A stretch of DNA of 64,000 nt from JAZKIX01 sp040384645 (GTDB taxonomy: Bacteria > Pseudomonadota > Gammaproteobacteria > Burkholderiales > Burkholderiaceae_D): positions 1-64,000 of the forward strand of contig JAZKIX010000044.1 in assembly GCA_040384645.1 (NCBI GenBank), written 5' to 3'. A model generated the notes under the pieces. The model worked only from the letters and a program-made list of their open reading frames with translations. It made no database searches and was not told the origin of the DNA. Position 1 is the stretch's first letter. Each line of letters starts with the position of its first letter. This document shows positions 1 to 11,312 of the stretch, one piece after another. The translations under genes were made by a program, and so were the position numbers.

Positions 1-543
1 TGCTGACATTCACGCATCTCGTCAGCCAGATCATCACAAATATTTAGGTACCTCGTTATGCAGTTCAAGCCAACCGCAAAGTTTTCGGTAGCGGAAATAC
101 CGTGCCATCACGTCGTCAAAAACATTGCTCCTGAACGCCAGCCATTTCGCCGGACACATCTAGTTGTACTGAGAATAAAGTTGTTAGCAAATATTGGATT
201 TGCGAAAACTCAACGTGATTGCCGATTAAGTTTTGAGAGATTTTCCCTCTGGATACAATCGCAAAGAGCGAACCTCCCGCTTCGCCTTGACAAGCTTCCC
301 TGCGATTAACTGACCATGCGTTATTAACAAAGTTCAATGCTATGTACCCTGATGTCAAGCAACATTGAGGTAACAAAATTTGCATTGGCATGCCCCTGTG
401 AAAACAAATTTAGGCTATGGAAATTGTCTTAACTGCAAAACATCGCCGTCAATCGAATATAAGAGGTACAAACACCCGTAAAAAAACCATGCGCTTCAGT
501 ATCAGCCCCATCGGCTCTTTCATTTCTGCCACCTTCAATCAAG
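1..543. other. Left-edge region without a recognised gene
   Basis: No reading frame here resembles a known family. The longest frames are under 92 codons, lie on both strands over the same bases and lack convincing ribosome binding sites. A short frame open from the left edge to a stop near base 47 could be the end of a gene that starts outside the window, but this cannot be judged from so few codons. Confidence 0.5.
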
Positions 544-1272
544 CTAGCTTGCTTGCGACTTATCCAGCTGAAGGAAAAAATGTGCTTTCAATCCAAAAAA
601 GCGAAGATGCCCGATACTGGATTTTGGTCTTCCTGGCAATAGATCCGTCAACTTTTTAAGGTCGCCGGAGCTAAGCAAATTTAACCGATTACCGCGAGAG
701 AATTTACTTTTCCCAAAAAGCTTGAGACTAGTCCGCCACAACGTAACAGGAAGCCAATGAAGTAAGAGTAAAGAGGTGTTGAATTCAATGGGATGCCAAC
801 GATTCACGGTTGTAACAAACACCCCTCTTTTTGCAATACGCATTAACTCTCTAAGCAATAGGTATTGGCGCTCGAAACCGACCACATGCTGTATCACTCC
901 ATCGCAAAATACCCAATCGAATTGTTCGTCTGAAAAGGGTAAATTACCCAAGCTCGCAGAAGATATGGAACAATTTTTTGGGGAGTCTGCATGATCTAAG
1001 TGAAAAATATTTTGCGAAGTGTCGCGGGCAAAAATCGGCTGTGCAATACATTCACGATTATCCCAAAGCAAAGCGTACTTCGCATTCTCAGGGTGCCACT
1101 CAGATGCTTTCAAAATACGGAGTACGGAGCCGCTCTGGTCATTTCCTTTAAACCATAAAAACCGCTCGAACAATCGATTCGCGTTCGGTGATTTTCTGTG
1201 TTCGCGCAATTCAAAAGTAGGTGGATGGGGCATATTTTGGCTCAATGCATGTTTCAAAATACATCTCCTCAA
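544..1272 (-). CDS. Class I SAM-methyltransferase-like protein, atypical N-terminus
   Basis: The 242-residue product matches the central and C-terminal part of class I SAM-dependent methyltransferases found in sugar and envelope gene clusters. It has the stretch LPFSDEQFDWVFCDGVIQHV (motif IV-like), then a helix with RELMRIAKRGVF and a WHPIEF segment typical of that group. The glycine-rich SAM-binding motif I expected about 40 residues earlier is not visible, so activity is doubtful. The first possible start is a TTG; an ATG follows 13 codons later. The coding sequence is more AT-rich than most genes here, which fits transferred or decaying DNA. The fold is fairly certain and the substrate is unknown. 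Confidence 0.55.
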   Translation of the reverse strand: MRRCILKHALSQNMPHPPTFELREHRKSPNANRLFERFLWFKGNDQSGSVLRILKASEWHPENAKYALLWDNRECIAQPIFARDTSQNIFHLDHADSPKNCSISSASLGNLPFSDEQFDWVFCDGVIQHVVGFERQYLLLRELMRIAKRGVFVTTVNRWHPIEFNTSLLLLHWLPVTLWRTSLKLFGKSKFSRGNRLNLLSSGDLKKLTDLLPGRPKSSIGHLRFFGLKAHFFLQLDKSQAS

Positions 1273-1552
1273 GAAGGTAATTCGATTTCAAAAACACTTC
1301 AGACATCCGAATTTTCCCCATCATTAGCCACAAAAAATATTTACATCAACATCTCGATTCAAGCGATTAACTTTCTTGATGTGGCAAATTCGATGCACTA
1401 GAGATTGCCATGAAACATTGAACGAATCCAGCAAGCAATGACGGTCAATCCGTTCTCACTGACATTTGTCAACGTTAGAATGATCTTCATGCCGTTTAAT
1501 AATCACAGCTTGGGAAGAATAGAAATAGTTGCGTCGTAGCGTATTATTTTTT

Positions 1553-1628
1553 GCCAGCTTAGCTCATTTGGTAGAGCACATGATTTGTAATCATGAGGTG
1601 GGAGGTTCAAATCCTTCAGTTGGCACCA
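1553..1628 (+). tRNA. tRNA-Thr (anticodon UGU)
   Basis: The 76-nt sequence folds into a complete cloverleaf. The 7-bp acceptor stem is GCCAGCT with AGTTGGC and one G-T pair; the D arm is GCTC/GAGC; the anticodon stem is CATGA/TCATG around the loop TTTGTAA, giving anticodon TGT (reads ACA, threonine). The T arm is GGAGG/CCTTC with loop TTCAAAT, and the CCA end is encoded. A terminator follows directly. Confidence 0.96.
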
Positions 1629-1633
1629 GATTG

Positions 1634-1675
1634 AAAATCCGAGTTCATTTATGCAATGACCTCGGATTTTTTGTG
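1634..1675 (+). terminator. Rho-independent terminator after tRNA-Thr
   Basis: AAAATCCGAG (1634-1643) pairs perfectly with CTCGGATTTT (1661-1670), followed by more T residues. It starts six bases after the tRNA CCA end and would end its transcript. Confidence 0.85.
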
Positions 1676-2161
1676 TGGAAACAATCGCCAATCATATTAA
1701 AGACCGTGGTCCGGTTGCGAGCACGGCGCACTGGCACTGCGACACCATGTCAGTGCATGTCTTTCTGTACGACCTCTTTTGCCAGCGACGAGATTACGAT
1801 ACTTCTTGAACTAGACTCCAAGCCCAATGAAATACGTTGCCGTTCAGTACCTATAAATCGCTTGCATCACTAGACGCCGTCAATCAAGTCAACGACAGAA
1901 AATTCCCGCCTTGCCGAATTCGAAGTCCACGTTTTTTGTTGCGACAATCTCCTTCCACGGCCTTTCGAAATCAATTCCAACATTGGAAAAAATCCCATTG
2001 AGTAAGTCGCTGCAAGGCTGATTGATCAATATCAAAAGGGATACGATTTGGCTGATGTCAAATGAATCATGACATCGCTCCAACTCAAATTGGCCTAGAA
2101 CGCATCATGTGTTGTGCGTCGACGCTTCGTCTTAATTGCGCTCCAACTGATACCCATTTCC
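1676..2161. other. Intergenic region, nothing recognised
   Basis: This interval of about 490 bases separates the tRNA terminator from the glycosyltransferase start. Short frames on both strands have no family resemblance. It presumably carries the promoter of the downstream gene, but no clear -35/-10 pair stands out. Confidence 0.4.
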
Positions 2162-3361
2162 ATGAAAATATTGATTGCACACAATTCTTATCAACATCGT
2201 GGCGGGGAAGACGTGGTCGCACATGCTGAAGCCAATCTGTTAAAGCATCATGGACATCAGGTAACGATGTATCAGCGCAGCAACGACGAATTAAGAGATA
2301 CGTCCAAAGTCACCGCTGCAGCCAACAGCATTTGGTCGCAACAAACGGTTCGCGACATTGTGGCGCTGTGCGATTCGTTTCAACCTGATGTAATTCATTG
2401 CCACAATACTTTTCCCTTGATATCACCGTCGCTTTATTGGCAGGCGTCACGCGAAAAAATTCCTGTTATCCAGACGTTGCATAACTTTCGATTGTTATGT
2501 CCTCAGGCCATGTTATTGCGAGAACAAAAGACTTGCGAACAGTGCGTTGGAAAAATTCCTTGGCGCGCCGTGGCCCACAAGTGTTATCGCGATTCTGCAC
2601 TTCAATCAACAGTAGCTACAGCAATGCTTGGCGTGCATCGATTAATAGGCAGTTATCGCAATAAAGTCAGCCGCTATATCGTACTGAGTGAGTTCAGCCG
2701 GGAAAAATTTATCGCTGGCGGATTGCCCGAAGATCGCATCCAGATCAAGCCCAATTTTGTCCTACCGAACCGTATACCAAAATGGATTGATCGTCGGGGC
2801 GGCGTCTTTATCGGCCGACTTTCTGCCGAAAAAGGATTGGATATATTGATCGAGGCGGCGAAATCCTTGCGCGCGGTGCACTCGTTATGTAGCGCTAATC
2901 CGCTAATCAAAATTATTGGCGCCGGTCCGTTAGAGACGCCGGTAAAGCAAGTATTTGAAGATGCTTACCTCGGGTTCCGGCCTGCCTCCGAAGTGACGGA
3001 ATTATTGCATTCGGCTCTATTCCTAATCGCGCCGAGCACTTGTTACGAGACTTTCGGACTAGTTGCTGTCGAAGCTTTTTCTTGCGGGGTTCCAGTAATT
3101 GCGAGCCGCCATGGGGGACTGGGTGAGTTGATCAACGATGGCGTTACCGGCTTGCTTTTTACCCCTGGCGATGCAGTCGATCTGGCAAAAAAAATCTCGT
3201 GGGCACATACCCATCCCGAGCGAATGCTGGAAATGGGGCGAGCGGCCTATGCTGAGTATCTGGATAAATACACGCCCGAAAAAAATTACCGAATGTTGAT
3301 TGATATCTACCAGCAGGCAATGCCAACTATTTCTGGAGTAGGTCATGCCGCACAAATCTGA
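2162..3361 (+). CDS. Glycosyltransferase family 4 (GT-B fold)
   Basis: A retaining GT4-type glycosyltransferase that transfers a sugar from a nucleotide donor, probably in exopolysaccharide or lipid-linked glycan assembly. The product starts MKILIAHNSYQHRGGEDVV, typical of the N-terminal Rossmann half. The C-terminal half has FIGRLSAEKGLDILIEA (donor-site strand) and the EX7E motif in CYETFGLVAVEAFSCGVPVI. The ATG at 2162 is chosen because family homology begins there; an upstream in-frame start at 2114 would add 16 unrelated residues. The next gene begins inside its last codons (17-bp overlap), so the two are translated together. Confidence 0.85.
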   Translation: MKILIAHNSYQHRGGEDVVAHAEANLLKHHGHQVTMYQRSNDELRDTSKVTAAANSIWSQQTVRDIVALCDSFQPDVIHCHNTFPLISPSLYWQASREKIPVIQTLHNFRLLCPQAMLLREQKTCEQCVGKIPWRAVAHKCYRDSALQSTVATAMLGVHRLIGSYRNKVSRYIVLSEFSREKFIAGGLPEDRIQIKPNFVLPNRIPKWIDRRGGVFIGRLSAEKGLDILIEAAKSLRAVHSLCSANPLIKIIGAGPLETPVKQVFEDAYLGFRPASEVTELLHSALFLIAPSTCYETFGLVAVEAFSCGVPVIASRHGGLGELINDGVTGLLFTPGDAVDLAKKISWAHTHPERMLEMGRAAYAEYLDKYTPEKNYRMLIDIYQQAMPTISGVGHAAQI

Positions 3362-4106
3362 ATCGGTTCTTGGCGCCAGAATCAGCGCGCTATCGTGGGA
3401 TGAAGCGATAGGCCAAATCTTGTCGTGGGGCGCGGCGCACGAGTCGCGCTACGTCAGCTTGTGCAATGTACATTCGGTTGTGACCAGCACGCGTGATCCT
3501 GACTTTCAAATGGTAATCAACAATGCGGATATATCGGCGCCCGACGGTGCACCGGTTGCTTGGGCCTTACGGCATCTGGGCTACGCCACACAAGAAAGAA
3601 TTAACGGACCAGACTTGATGTGGCGCTATCTGGGCAAGGCAGAAGAAATGGGACAGGTCGTTTTTTTTTATGGTAGCACCACGGCTACGTTGAACAAATT
3701 GGCTAAAGCTGTCGCCGCCAAATTTCCCAAATTGCAGATCGGTGGCACTCATGCGCCCTCTTTTCAAACTGTGTCTCGTGAACAGGATGAGGCTGAGGTC
3801 GCTATCATTAACCGTTCAGGCGCACACGTCGTGTTTATTGGATTGGGTTGCCCCAAACAAGAGAAATGGATGGCAGCCCACTGCGGTCGAATCAGTGCGG
3901 TGATGGTCGGCGTGGGAGCCGCTTTCGACTATCATGCCGGCACACTGCGACGTGCGCCAATCTGGTGGCAGCGGCATGGCCTGGAATGGCTCTATCGCCT
4001 GTATTCAGAGCCGCGTCGACTATTTAAACGCTATCTTGTCACTAATACTTTATTTATTTTCGGCATCGCCAAACAGTTATTGGTACGCAGAGCGTTCCAT
4101 CATTAA
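3345..4106 (+). CDS. WecG/TagA/CpsF-family glycosyltransferase
   Basis: A 253-residue GT26 enzyme, a family that adds ManNAc(A)-type sugars to undecaprenyl-linked intermediates at the cytoplasmic membrane. Family hallmarks are NADISAPDGAPVAWALR near residue 65 (acceptor/catalytic Asp), the FFYGST strand and GLGCPKQEKWM near residue 165. The basic C-terminus with aromatic residues is the usual membrane-association segment. It overlaps the preceding GT4 gene by 17 bp, which suggests a two-gene glycan unit. The exact glycan cannot be read from sequence. Confidence 0.88.
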   Translation: MPHKSESVLGARISALSWDEAIGQILSWGAAHESRYVSLCNVHSVVTSTRDPDFQMVINNADISAPDGAPVAWALRHLGYATQERINGPDLMWRYLGKAEEMGQVVFFYGSTTATLNKLAKAVAAKFPKLQIGGTHAPSFQTVSREQDEAEVAIINRSGAHVVFIGLGCPKQEKWMAAHCGRISAVMVGVGAAFDYHAGTLRRAPIWWQRHGLEWLYRLYSEPRRLFKRYLVTNTLFIFGIAKQLLVRRAFHH

Positions 4107-4133
4107 TCATTAGCAAGACGGTGGCGCCAGATG

Positions 4134-4700
4134 TCACGCCGGTATCCATCGTTCGCTGATTTCCTCAATGATCTGATTGGGTGTCAGACTGATATCGAGC
4201 AGCATGCCGATTTCATCCGACTCCAATGGTTCTAAAGTACCAAATTGGCTATCCAATAAAGTACTTGGCATAAACCGGTGCGAACGTGCATTGAGGCGCT
4301 CTGCAATTAACTCACGTGAGCCGCCCAAATGAATGAATACCAGCGCCGGGTCAGCGGCACGCAAAACATCGCGATAACGGCGTTTAAGTGCAGAACAAGA
4401 CACCACCAAACCCTCGCCGGCGGCAACGGCAACGTGTAACCGCTGCTGCAATATCAATAACCATTGTTGGCGGTCGGCATCGTCCAATGGAAAGCCGGCG
4501 GCCATTTTAATCACATTGTCACTTGGATGATCATCGTCGCCTTCCGCGTAACACACGCCCATCCGGGCTGCGAGCCGGGAACCGATCTCGCTCTTGCCAC
4601 AGCCACTGACACCCATTATTACCCAGCGAATGGCCACCTTTTGTGAAAGGTGACTTAGCTGGTCGATGGTCGTGCCATCGTTTGAAAACTCTCTCTGCAT
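4134..4700 (-). CDS. gntK: Gluconokinase (GntK type)
   Basis: Phosphorylates D-gluconate to 6-phosphogluconate with ATP, feeding the pentose phosphate or Entner-Doudoroff pathways in the cytoplasm. The P-loop GVSGCGKS lies near residues 30-37, followed by the family signature around GDDDHPSDNVIKMAAGFPLDDADRQQWL and by VSCSALKRRYRD. At 188 residues it is slightly longer than the usual 165-175. The extra 25 or so N-terminal residues may be mis-started, since an in-frame GTG at about codon 22 lies just before the first beta strand. It converges with the glycosyltransferase pair, so it is a separate unit. Confidence 0.88.
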   Translation of the reverse strand: MQREFSNDGTTIDQLSHLSQKVAIRWVIMGVSGCGKSEIGSRLAARMGVCYAEGDDDHPSDNVIKMAAGFPLDDADRQQWLLILQQRLHVAVAAGEGLVVSCSALKRRYRDVLRAADPALVFIHLGGSRELIAERLNARSHRFMPSTLLDSQFGTLEPLESDEIGMLLDISLTPNQIIEEISERWIPA

Positions 4701-4874
4701 ATTGTCCGGTCGTTAAATCTCAAATTAATTAAATGGTAGCGCAATCATGAGCGCCAGATTTTATCGCCACATCGTCATTTGTAAAGGACTTTCATCTGGT
4801 TTCAAGATGAAAATCGGTTAACAAGTATCTGGAAGAACTAAAGTGCCTCCAAAGTCACCTAATAATCAAATCCA

Positions 4875-4943
4875 TGCTGCATTGCAAAAAATTAAGTTTT
4901 CAAGTATGGAATCCCGGATTAGAATGTCGATTGCTGCATTGCA
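4875..4943 (+). promoter_or_regulatory. Two TGCTGCATTGCA repeats upstream of phasin
   Basis: The 12-mer TGCTGCATTGCA occurs perfectly at 4875-4886 and again at 4932-4943. The second copy runs into the palindrome TTGCATCAATGCAA. TGC-rich elements of this kind upstream of phaP are the known type of binding site for the PHA-responsive repressor PhaR, so these are candidate PhaR operators. The assignment to PhaR is inference from gene context. Confidence 0.55.
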
Positions 4944-5038
4944 TCAATGCAATTTGCTTTTGTACTACCTTCAATTTGTAGCGTCTCATTGATTAAATCG
5001 CCCATTCAACCCGATTATTTATTTACCAGGAGAGATTC

Positions 5039-5953
5039 ATGCCTTCGATTCCGGAACAAATTTCCGCTGCAGCCCAAACTCAATTGGCGACGCAACTCGC
5101 TGTCATTAATGCGCTCTCCAATACAGCATTTGGCGGTTTTGAAAAAATTATCGCGCTCAATTTTAATGTGGTGAAACAATCTCTCGAAAATTCCGCAGAA
5201 GCGACCCGAAAATTACTTAGCGCCAACGGACCACAAGATTTTCTCTCAATTTCCACAGCGCAAACCCAGCCGCAACTTGACAAGATTTTGTCATATAACC
5301 GCCAATTAGTTACTATTTCAGACGACACTCGCAGCCAGTTTTTGCAGGCAGTTAGCGGCACCAGCGGCAAAACGAACCCAACTGCAAGCCAAACACAAGC
5401 GCCAGTGGCAGTAGCGCCAGTCGCGAACAAAACAAGCGAGCCGGCCAAAGCGCCTGCCGCTGCCCAAGTGGCTCGACCTACGTCAATCGAAACTGTGTCA
5501 GCTGGCGGCAATACGCAATTACCTTTGCTGGCCGAAGCGGAAAACAAGACCGTTAAACTGGCCACAGTGCCAGCCGTGGCCTCAAAAGCGGCGACCACGC
5601 CTGCTATTGCTAAACCTGCCGCCCTGCCCCCGGCTGTGGTAAAAGCGACGGCGACTCCTGCAATACTGCAAGCGCCCACTGCCGCGCCAGTCCAGGCGCC
5701 AAAAGCTACAATCAAGCCCCTTGCACCAGCTGCCGCGAAATCGGTACAAAAGCCATTGGCAGTGACACCTGAACCCAAGCAAGCCGCACCCGAGAAAAAA
5801 GCAATAACCAGGCCCGATCTTGCTGAAAAAGCGTCGCAGAAACCGTCCTTCCCCGCCTCTCCAGTAAAACAAGCTGGTAAGCCTGCCGATAAAACCAGCG
5901 CAGTGGCAACTGCAACTGCTTTCACTTCAGCCAAAAAACCTGTTCGCAAGTAG
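5039..5953 (+). CDS. Phasin-family PHA granule protein with Ala/Pro/Lys-rich tail
   Basis: Phasins coat polyhydroxyalkanoate granules and control their size and number. Residues 1-110 (SIPEQISAAAQTQLATQLAV, then FEKIIALNFNVVKQSLE and the DTRSQFLQAV segment) match the phasin helical domain. The remaining 190 or so residues are a low-complexity Ala/Pro/Lys/Thr tail with many A-K-P units, resembling the histone-like tails of PhaF/PhaM-type proteins. DNA or nucleoid attachment is possible but not shown. A ribosome binding site (GGAGAG) sits 10 bases before the ATG. Upstream repeats suggest PhaR control. A long antisense frame across this gene is a shadow of the GC-rich repeats. Confidence 0.88.
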   Translation: MPSIPEQISAAAQTQLATQLAVINALSNTAFGGFEKIIALNFNVVKQSLENSAEATRKLLSANGPQDFLSISTAQTQPQLDKILSYNRQLVTISDDTRSQFLQAVSGTSGKTNPTASQTQAPVAVAPVANKTSEPAKAPAAAQVARPTSIETVSAGGNTQLPLLAEAENKTVKLATVPAVASKAATTPAIAKPAALPPAVVKATATPAILQAPTAAPVQAPKATIKPLAPAAAKSVQKPLAVTPEPKQAAPEKKAITRPDLAEKASQKPSFPASPVKQAGKPADKTSAVATATAFTSAKKPVRK

Positions 5954-6059
5954 TTTTCAACGTCAGTACTGCTCCGTAAGCGAATCGGCAGTTCTCTGTG
6001 CCGGGTCATCTACCGGCTACGATTTCATGACAAGCAACAGCTTATATATCATTTTTTAA

Positions 6060-6135
6060 GGGGGTATATGCCAAAAACTATGCTTAGCCGCTCGTTTTTA
6101 CTTGCATAAATTTAATACATACCCCAGTATATTTT
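6060..6135 (+). repeat. 76-nt intergenic repeat, copy A
   Basis: It begins GGGGGTATATGCCAAAA, has CGCTCGTTTTTA in the middle and ends CCCCAGTATATTTT. It lies between the convergent phasin and GGDEF-EAL genes. The motifs keep the same spacing as in copies B (9311), C (19693) and D (59430). GGGGTAT at the start can pair with ATACCCC near the end. Confidence 0.8.
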
Positions 6136-6202
6136 TCACTCCTAGGCATTCTACGAGCTGCGCTAGCTGGCCATGGCGCGCACGTTTCTTGTGCATTCAC
6201 AT

Positions 6203-9061
6203 TTAGCGGTTCCGTATCATCAGCCGTTCAGGGAGGCATTTTCCTTGCCGCAGTATTTGCTCAAATTGCGCGGCGGGTACAGGACGGCTGAAAAAGTAGC
6301 CTTGAATTTCATCGCAATAATGCTGGCAAAGGTAAGTGAGTTGGGCTTCGGTCTCGACCCCTTCCGCGATAACTTGCAACTTCAAGCTATGCGCCAGAGA
6401 AATGATCAAGACTGCAATCGCCGCATCGTCTGGATCGACCGTGATGTCACGCACAAAGGACTGGTCGATCTTGAGCACGTCAATTGGGAAGCGCTTGAGA
6501 TATGACAGGCTAGAGTAACCGGTGCCGAAATCATCAATCGACAACTGGACACCGAGTGCCTTGAGTTCGCGCAGCACGCCGATAGCGCGTTCGACATCGG
6601 TCATGACCAGGCTCTCGGTCAATTCGATTTCAAGAAAACGCGGCTCCAATCCAGTATCTGCCAGTGCAGCCGCAATCGACTGCACCAAATCTACTTGAGC
6701 AAACTGGCGCGCCGACAGATTGACTGCCATCCGTAAAAATCCAAGACCCGCCTGTTGCCAAGCCTTATTTTGGGCGCAGGCGGTACGCAACACCCATGCG
6801 CCAATGGGTAAAATCAGACCGGTTTCTTCCGCCAGTCCTATAAAGCGGCTCGGCGGCACCATGCCCAATTGGGGATGCTGCCAGCGGATCAACGCTTCCA
6901 TACCGACAATGCGGCCGCTGCGCAAATCGACTTGCGGCTGGAAATGCAAGACAAATTCATCATGTCCCAACGCATGCCGCAAATCGCCCTCGATCCGTAA
7001 CCGTTCCAAGGCGCGCTCATTCATCGCGTGGGTATAAAACTGGAAATTATTGCGGCCGATTTCCTTGGCTCGATACATCGCAATATCGGCATGTTTCATT
7101 AAAGTTTCCGGCGTATCGCCATCGGCGGGATAAGTGGCGACGCCAGCGCTACAGGTCAAGAAAAACTCATGCTCCAGGATTGTCATCGGCTGCATCACGA
7201 CATCCAGAATGCGCTGCACCACGCTGGTTGTCAGACTTTCTTCCGAACGCTCGGCCAATAGCAAGACAAACTCATCACCACCCAGACGCGCCACGGTATC
7301 GGTCTCGCGCACCACCGACAGCAAGCGCTCTGCCACCAAATTGAGCAGCATGTCGCCAGCTTTGTCGCCTAGTGTGTCGTTGACATATTTGAAGCGGTCG
7401 AGATCGACGAAAATCACCCATACCGGGCGCTGGGTGCGTGCCGCGTAACCGATGGCTTGGCTCAATCGGTCACGCAACAGATTACGATTGGCCAAGCCGG
7501 TCAGGATGTCGCGGTTGGCCTGGAATTCAAGCTCTTCCTGATAACGCTTGGTGGCAGTTACATCGTATTGTGCTACCACGAAATGACTCACCTGCCCGGC
7601 CTCATTCCTCACCGGCGCCACGTAGAGTTCGCACCATAATTCGGCGCCATCCTTGCGCTTGATCAACAAAGAGCCATTGCCGGCGCGCTGCTCGCGGATA
7701 GCTGCCCGTATTTCCTTGAAGCCAGGTAAATCGACTTCATTGCCCATCAGGAAATAACTGCTATGGCCGATGATTTCGGACTCTTCGTAACCGTTGATGC
7801 GGGTAAATGCCGGATTCACATATTCAATAGGATATCCCTGTTCCGTGGCGTTGCAGATAATGATGGCATTGGCGCTCGCTTCAATCGCCCGGTGTCGCAA
7901 TTGCAAGGCATTTTCGGCACGGGTACGGGCAACTATATCGTCGTTCAACCGTTGATTGATCAGCTGCAATTCAGTAGTGCGTTGATCTACCAGTTGCTCG
8001 ACAATACGGGTGCGGAAGGCGGTACGGTGCAGATAAAGCGCCAGCAAAATACTAAACAGGCTGCCGGCCAGCAGCGCCGTCAAGGACCCGCTATGACTAC
8101 TCGCCAGCCAAGTTGGATTTAAAGTCACCACCATATGCCAGGGCTTGTCGGCGACATTGAAAGATTCGACGCTATCGGCAATCCGGGGGTCGAATAACCC
8201 ACTGGACTTGGGCTGGCTGTCAAGCCGATCGCTTTCACTTGCATGTTCAAAAACCGGATCGCCACGGTCTGGAAAAGCACCGGCGTATACGCTGATGCCG
8301 ATGCCGGGGTCGCTCAACAGGCCGGCCGTAGTTAGCGCTTTTTCAATCAAGTCGGTGACCCTGAACACCGCCGCAGTATCACCGATTGCGGCTTGGCGGC
8401 GGGCCTCTACATCTGCCAGGGATACGCCATGACGGTAGACCGGCATCAAGACCAGAAAACCTTTTTTTGACCCAGTCCCTTGTGCCAGTTGCAGCGTGCC
8501 GGTCGAAGATGGCAATCCGCTATCGATGGCGCGGCGCGTCACTTCTGCCAGCCGTGGATTGGGCGAAACATCGAGCCCCAGAGCCGCTTCATTACCTGCC
8601 ATTGGCTCGATGTAATCGACAATATCGTATTGCGTTTTGGGCTGGGCCGGAACCAGTTTCCCGTCCTTCATTTCATTGACCTGGAACTGCGGAAACTGGG
8701 TGCGCATCTCTGCTTCATATGCCGGCAACTCGGTGTTGCTAACAATACGATGGAAATTGAATGCCTGGATATAGGGATGACGCGCCAGCAAGGGTTCTGT
8801 GAAGGCGTGAAACTGGCTACGGCTGACTGGCTCGACCGTGACAAACAACTGGTTGACGGCCTGCATCGCACGCACTGCATCGGTCAAGGCCGCCTTGACT
8901 GCCTTTGTCCTGATATCGGCGCGCTGCCGATAAGTGTTGATAATGCCCTCTTGCTCAATCCGAAGAATCGCTGTAAATACCGCCATCGTTGCCAGCAAGC
9001 CAAGCACCAGGCCCAGCAGCGCAGCAATTGAAATGAAATACGGACCGCGACGTCGCAACAA
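6203..9061 (-). CDS. Membrane CHASE-PAS-GGDEF-EAL cyclic-di-GMP protein
   Basis: A 952-residue cyclic-di-GMP turnover protein. Order: N-terminal membrane segment (about residues 8-33), periplasmic CHASE sensor domain (about 45-270), second membrane segment (about 325-345), PAS domain (about 385-505, with IEYVNPAFTRINGYEESEIIG), GGDEF domain, EAL domain. The cyclase motif GGDEF is intact and is preceded by RETD five residues upstream, the inhibitory I-site. The phosphodiesterase motif EAL (GMEALIRW) and the DDFGTGYSSL loop are also intact, so both activities are possible. It is transcribed alone. Intergenic repeats A and B lie on either side of it. Confidence 0.92.
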   Translation of the reverse strand: MLRRRGPYFISIAALLGLVLGLLATMAVFTAILRIEQEGIINTYRQRADIRTKAVKAALTDAVRAMQAVNQLFVTVEPVSRSQFHAFTEPLLARHPYIQAFNFHRIVSNTELPAYEAEMRTQFPQFQVNEMKDGKLVPAQPKTQYDIVDYIEPMAGNEAALGLDVSPNPRLAEVTRRAIDSGLPSSTGTLQLAQGTGSKKGFLVLMPVYRHGVSLADVEARRQAAIGDTAAVFRVTDLIEKALTTAGLLSDPGIGISVYAGAFPDRGDPVFEHASESDRLDSQPKSSGLFDPRIADSVESFNVADKPWHMVVTLNPTWLASSHSGSLTALLAGSLFSILLALYLHRTAFRTRIVEQLVDQRTTELQLINQRLNDDIVARTRAENALQLRHRAIEASANAIIICNATEQGYPIEYVNPAFTRINGYEESEIIGHSSYFLMGNEVDLPGFKEIRAAIREQRAGNGSLLIKRKDGAELWCELYVAPVRNEAGQVSHFVVAQYDVTATKRYQEELEFQANRDILTGLANRNLLRDRLSQAIGYAARTQRPVWVIFVDLDRFKYVNDTLGDKAGDMLLNLVAERLLSVVRETDTVARLGGDEFVLLLAERSEESLTTSVVQRILDVVMQPMTILEHEFFLTCSAGVATYPADGDTPETLMKHADIAMYRAKEIGRNNFQFYTHAMNERALERLRIEGDLRHALGHDEFVLHFQPQVDLRSGRIVGMEALIRWQHPQLGMVPPSRFIGLAEETGLILPIGAWVLRTACAQNKAWQQAGLGFLRMAVNLSARQFAQVDLVQSIAAALADTGLEPRFLEIELTESLVMTDVERAIGVLRELKALGVQLSIDDFGTGYSSLSYLKRFPIDVLKIDQSFVRDITVDPDDAAIAVLIISLAHSLKLQVIAEGVETEAQLTYLCQHYCDEIQGYFFSRPVPAAQFEQILRQGKCLPERLMIRNR

Positions 9062-9310
9062 ATCAATGCTCCTGGGAAATTTCTAAATATGGAATATTAC
9101 TGACGAACATCACATACGTGTAACGCACTTTCTATTTCTTAAGTCACTTTCTTTGCCACTTTTTCAATAATATCAGGCAATTTTTAGTGTAACCGATACA
9201 AAATTGCATAAAACCGAAGCACCATTGTCTGCGCGCGTGATTTAGCACAGTAACATCGGGCAGGCTGCAACACTGCAATTACTTTTGCCATTTAGTGAAA
9301 TTATAAAACA

Positions 9311-9387
9311 GGGGAGTATGGTGATAAACACCCCCTTACCCGCACGTATATAGCGGCATAAAATAAATACTGCCGTGAGTATTATTG
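9311..9387 (+). repeat. 76-nt intergenic repeat, copy B (most diverged)
   Basis: It reads GGGGAGTATGGTGATAAA, then CCCCCTTACCCGCACG, and ends with AATACTGCCGTGAGTATT, itself a hairpin. Compared with copies A, C and D it has one extra base after GGGG and otherwise the same spacing. It lies between the stop of recQ and the start of the GGDEF-EAL gene. Confidence 0.65.
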
Positions 9388-9407
9388 TTGTTAGAACGAC
9401 GCTAAAG

Positions 9408-11294
<1,887 letters not shown>

Positions 11295-11312
11295 TTTTTT
11301 TACTCAATTTCA

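Noticed and set aside
1529..1873. A 114-codon frame across the tRNA-Thr gene
   Set aside because: It contains the whole tRNA and its terminator, so it cannot be a normal coding region.
5080..6009. A 309-codon open frame antisense to the phasin gene
   Set aside because: It mirrors the Ala/Pro/Lys repeats of the phasin and has no ribosome binding site or family resemblance. The phasin strand has start signal, homology and upstream regulatory repeats.
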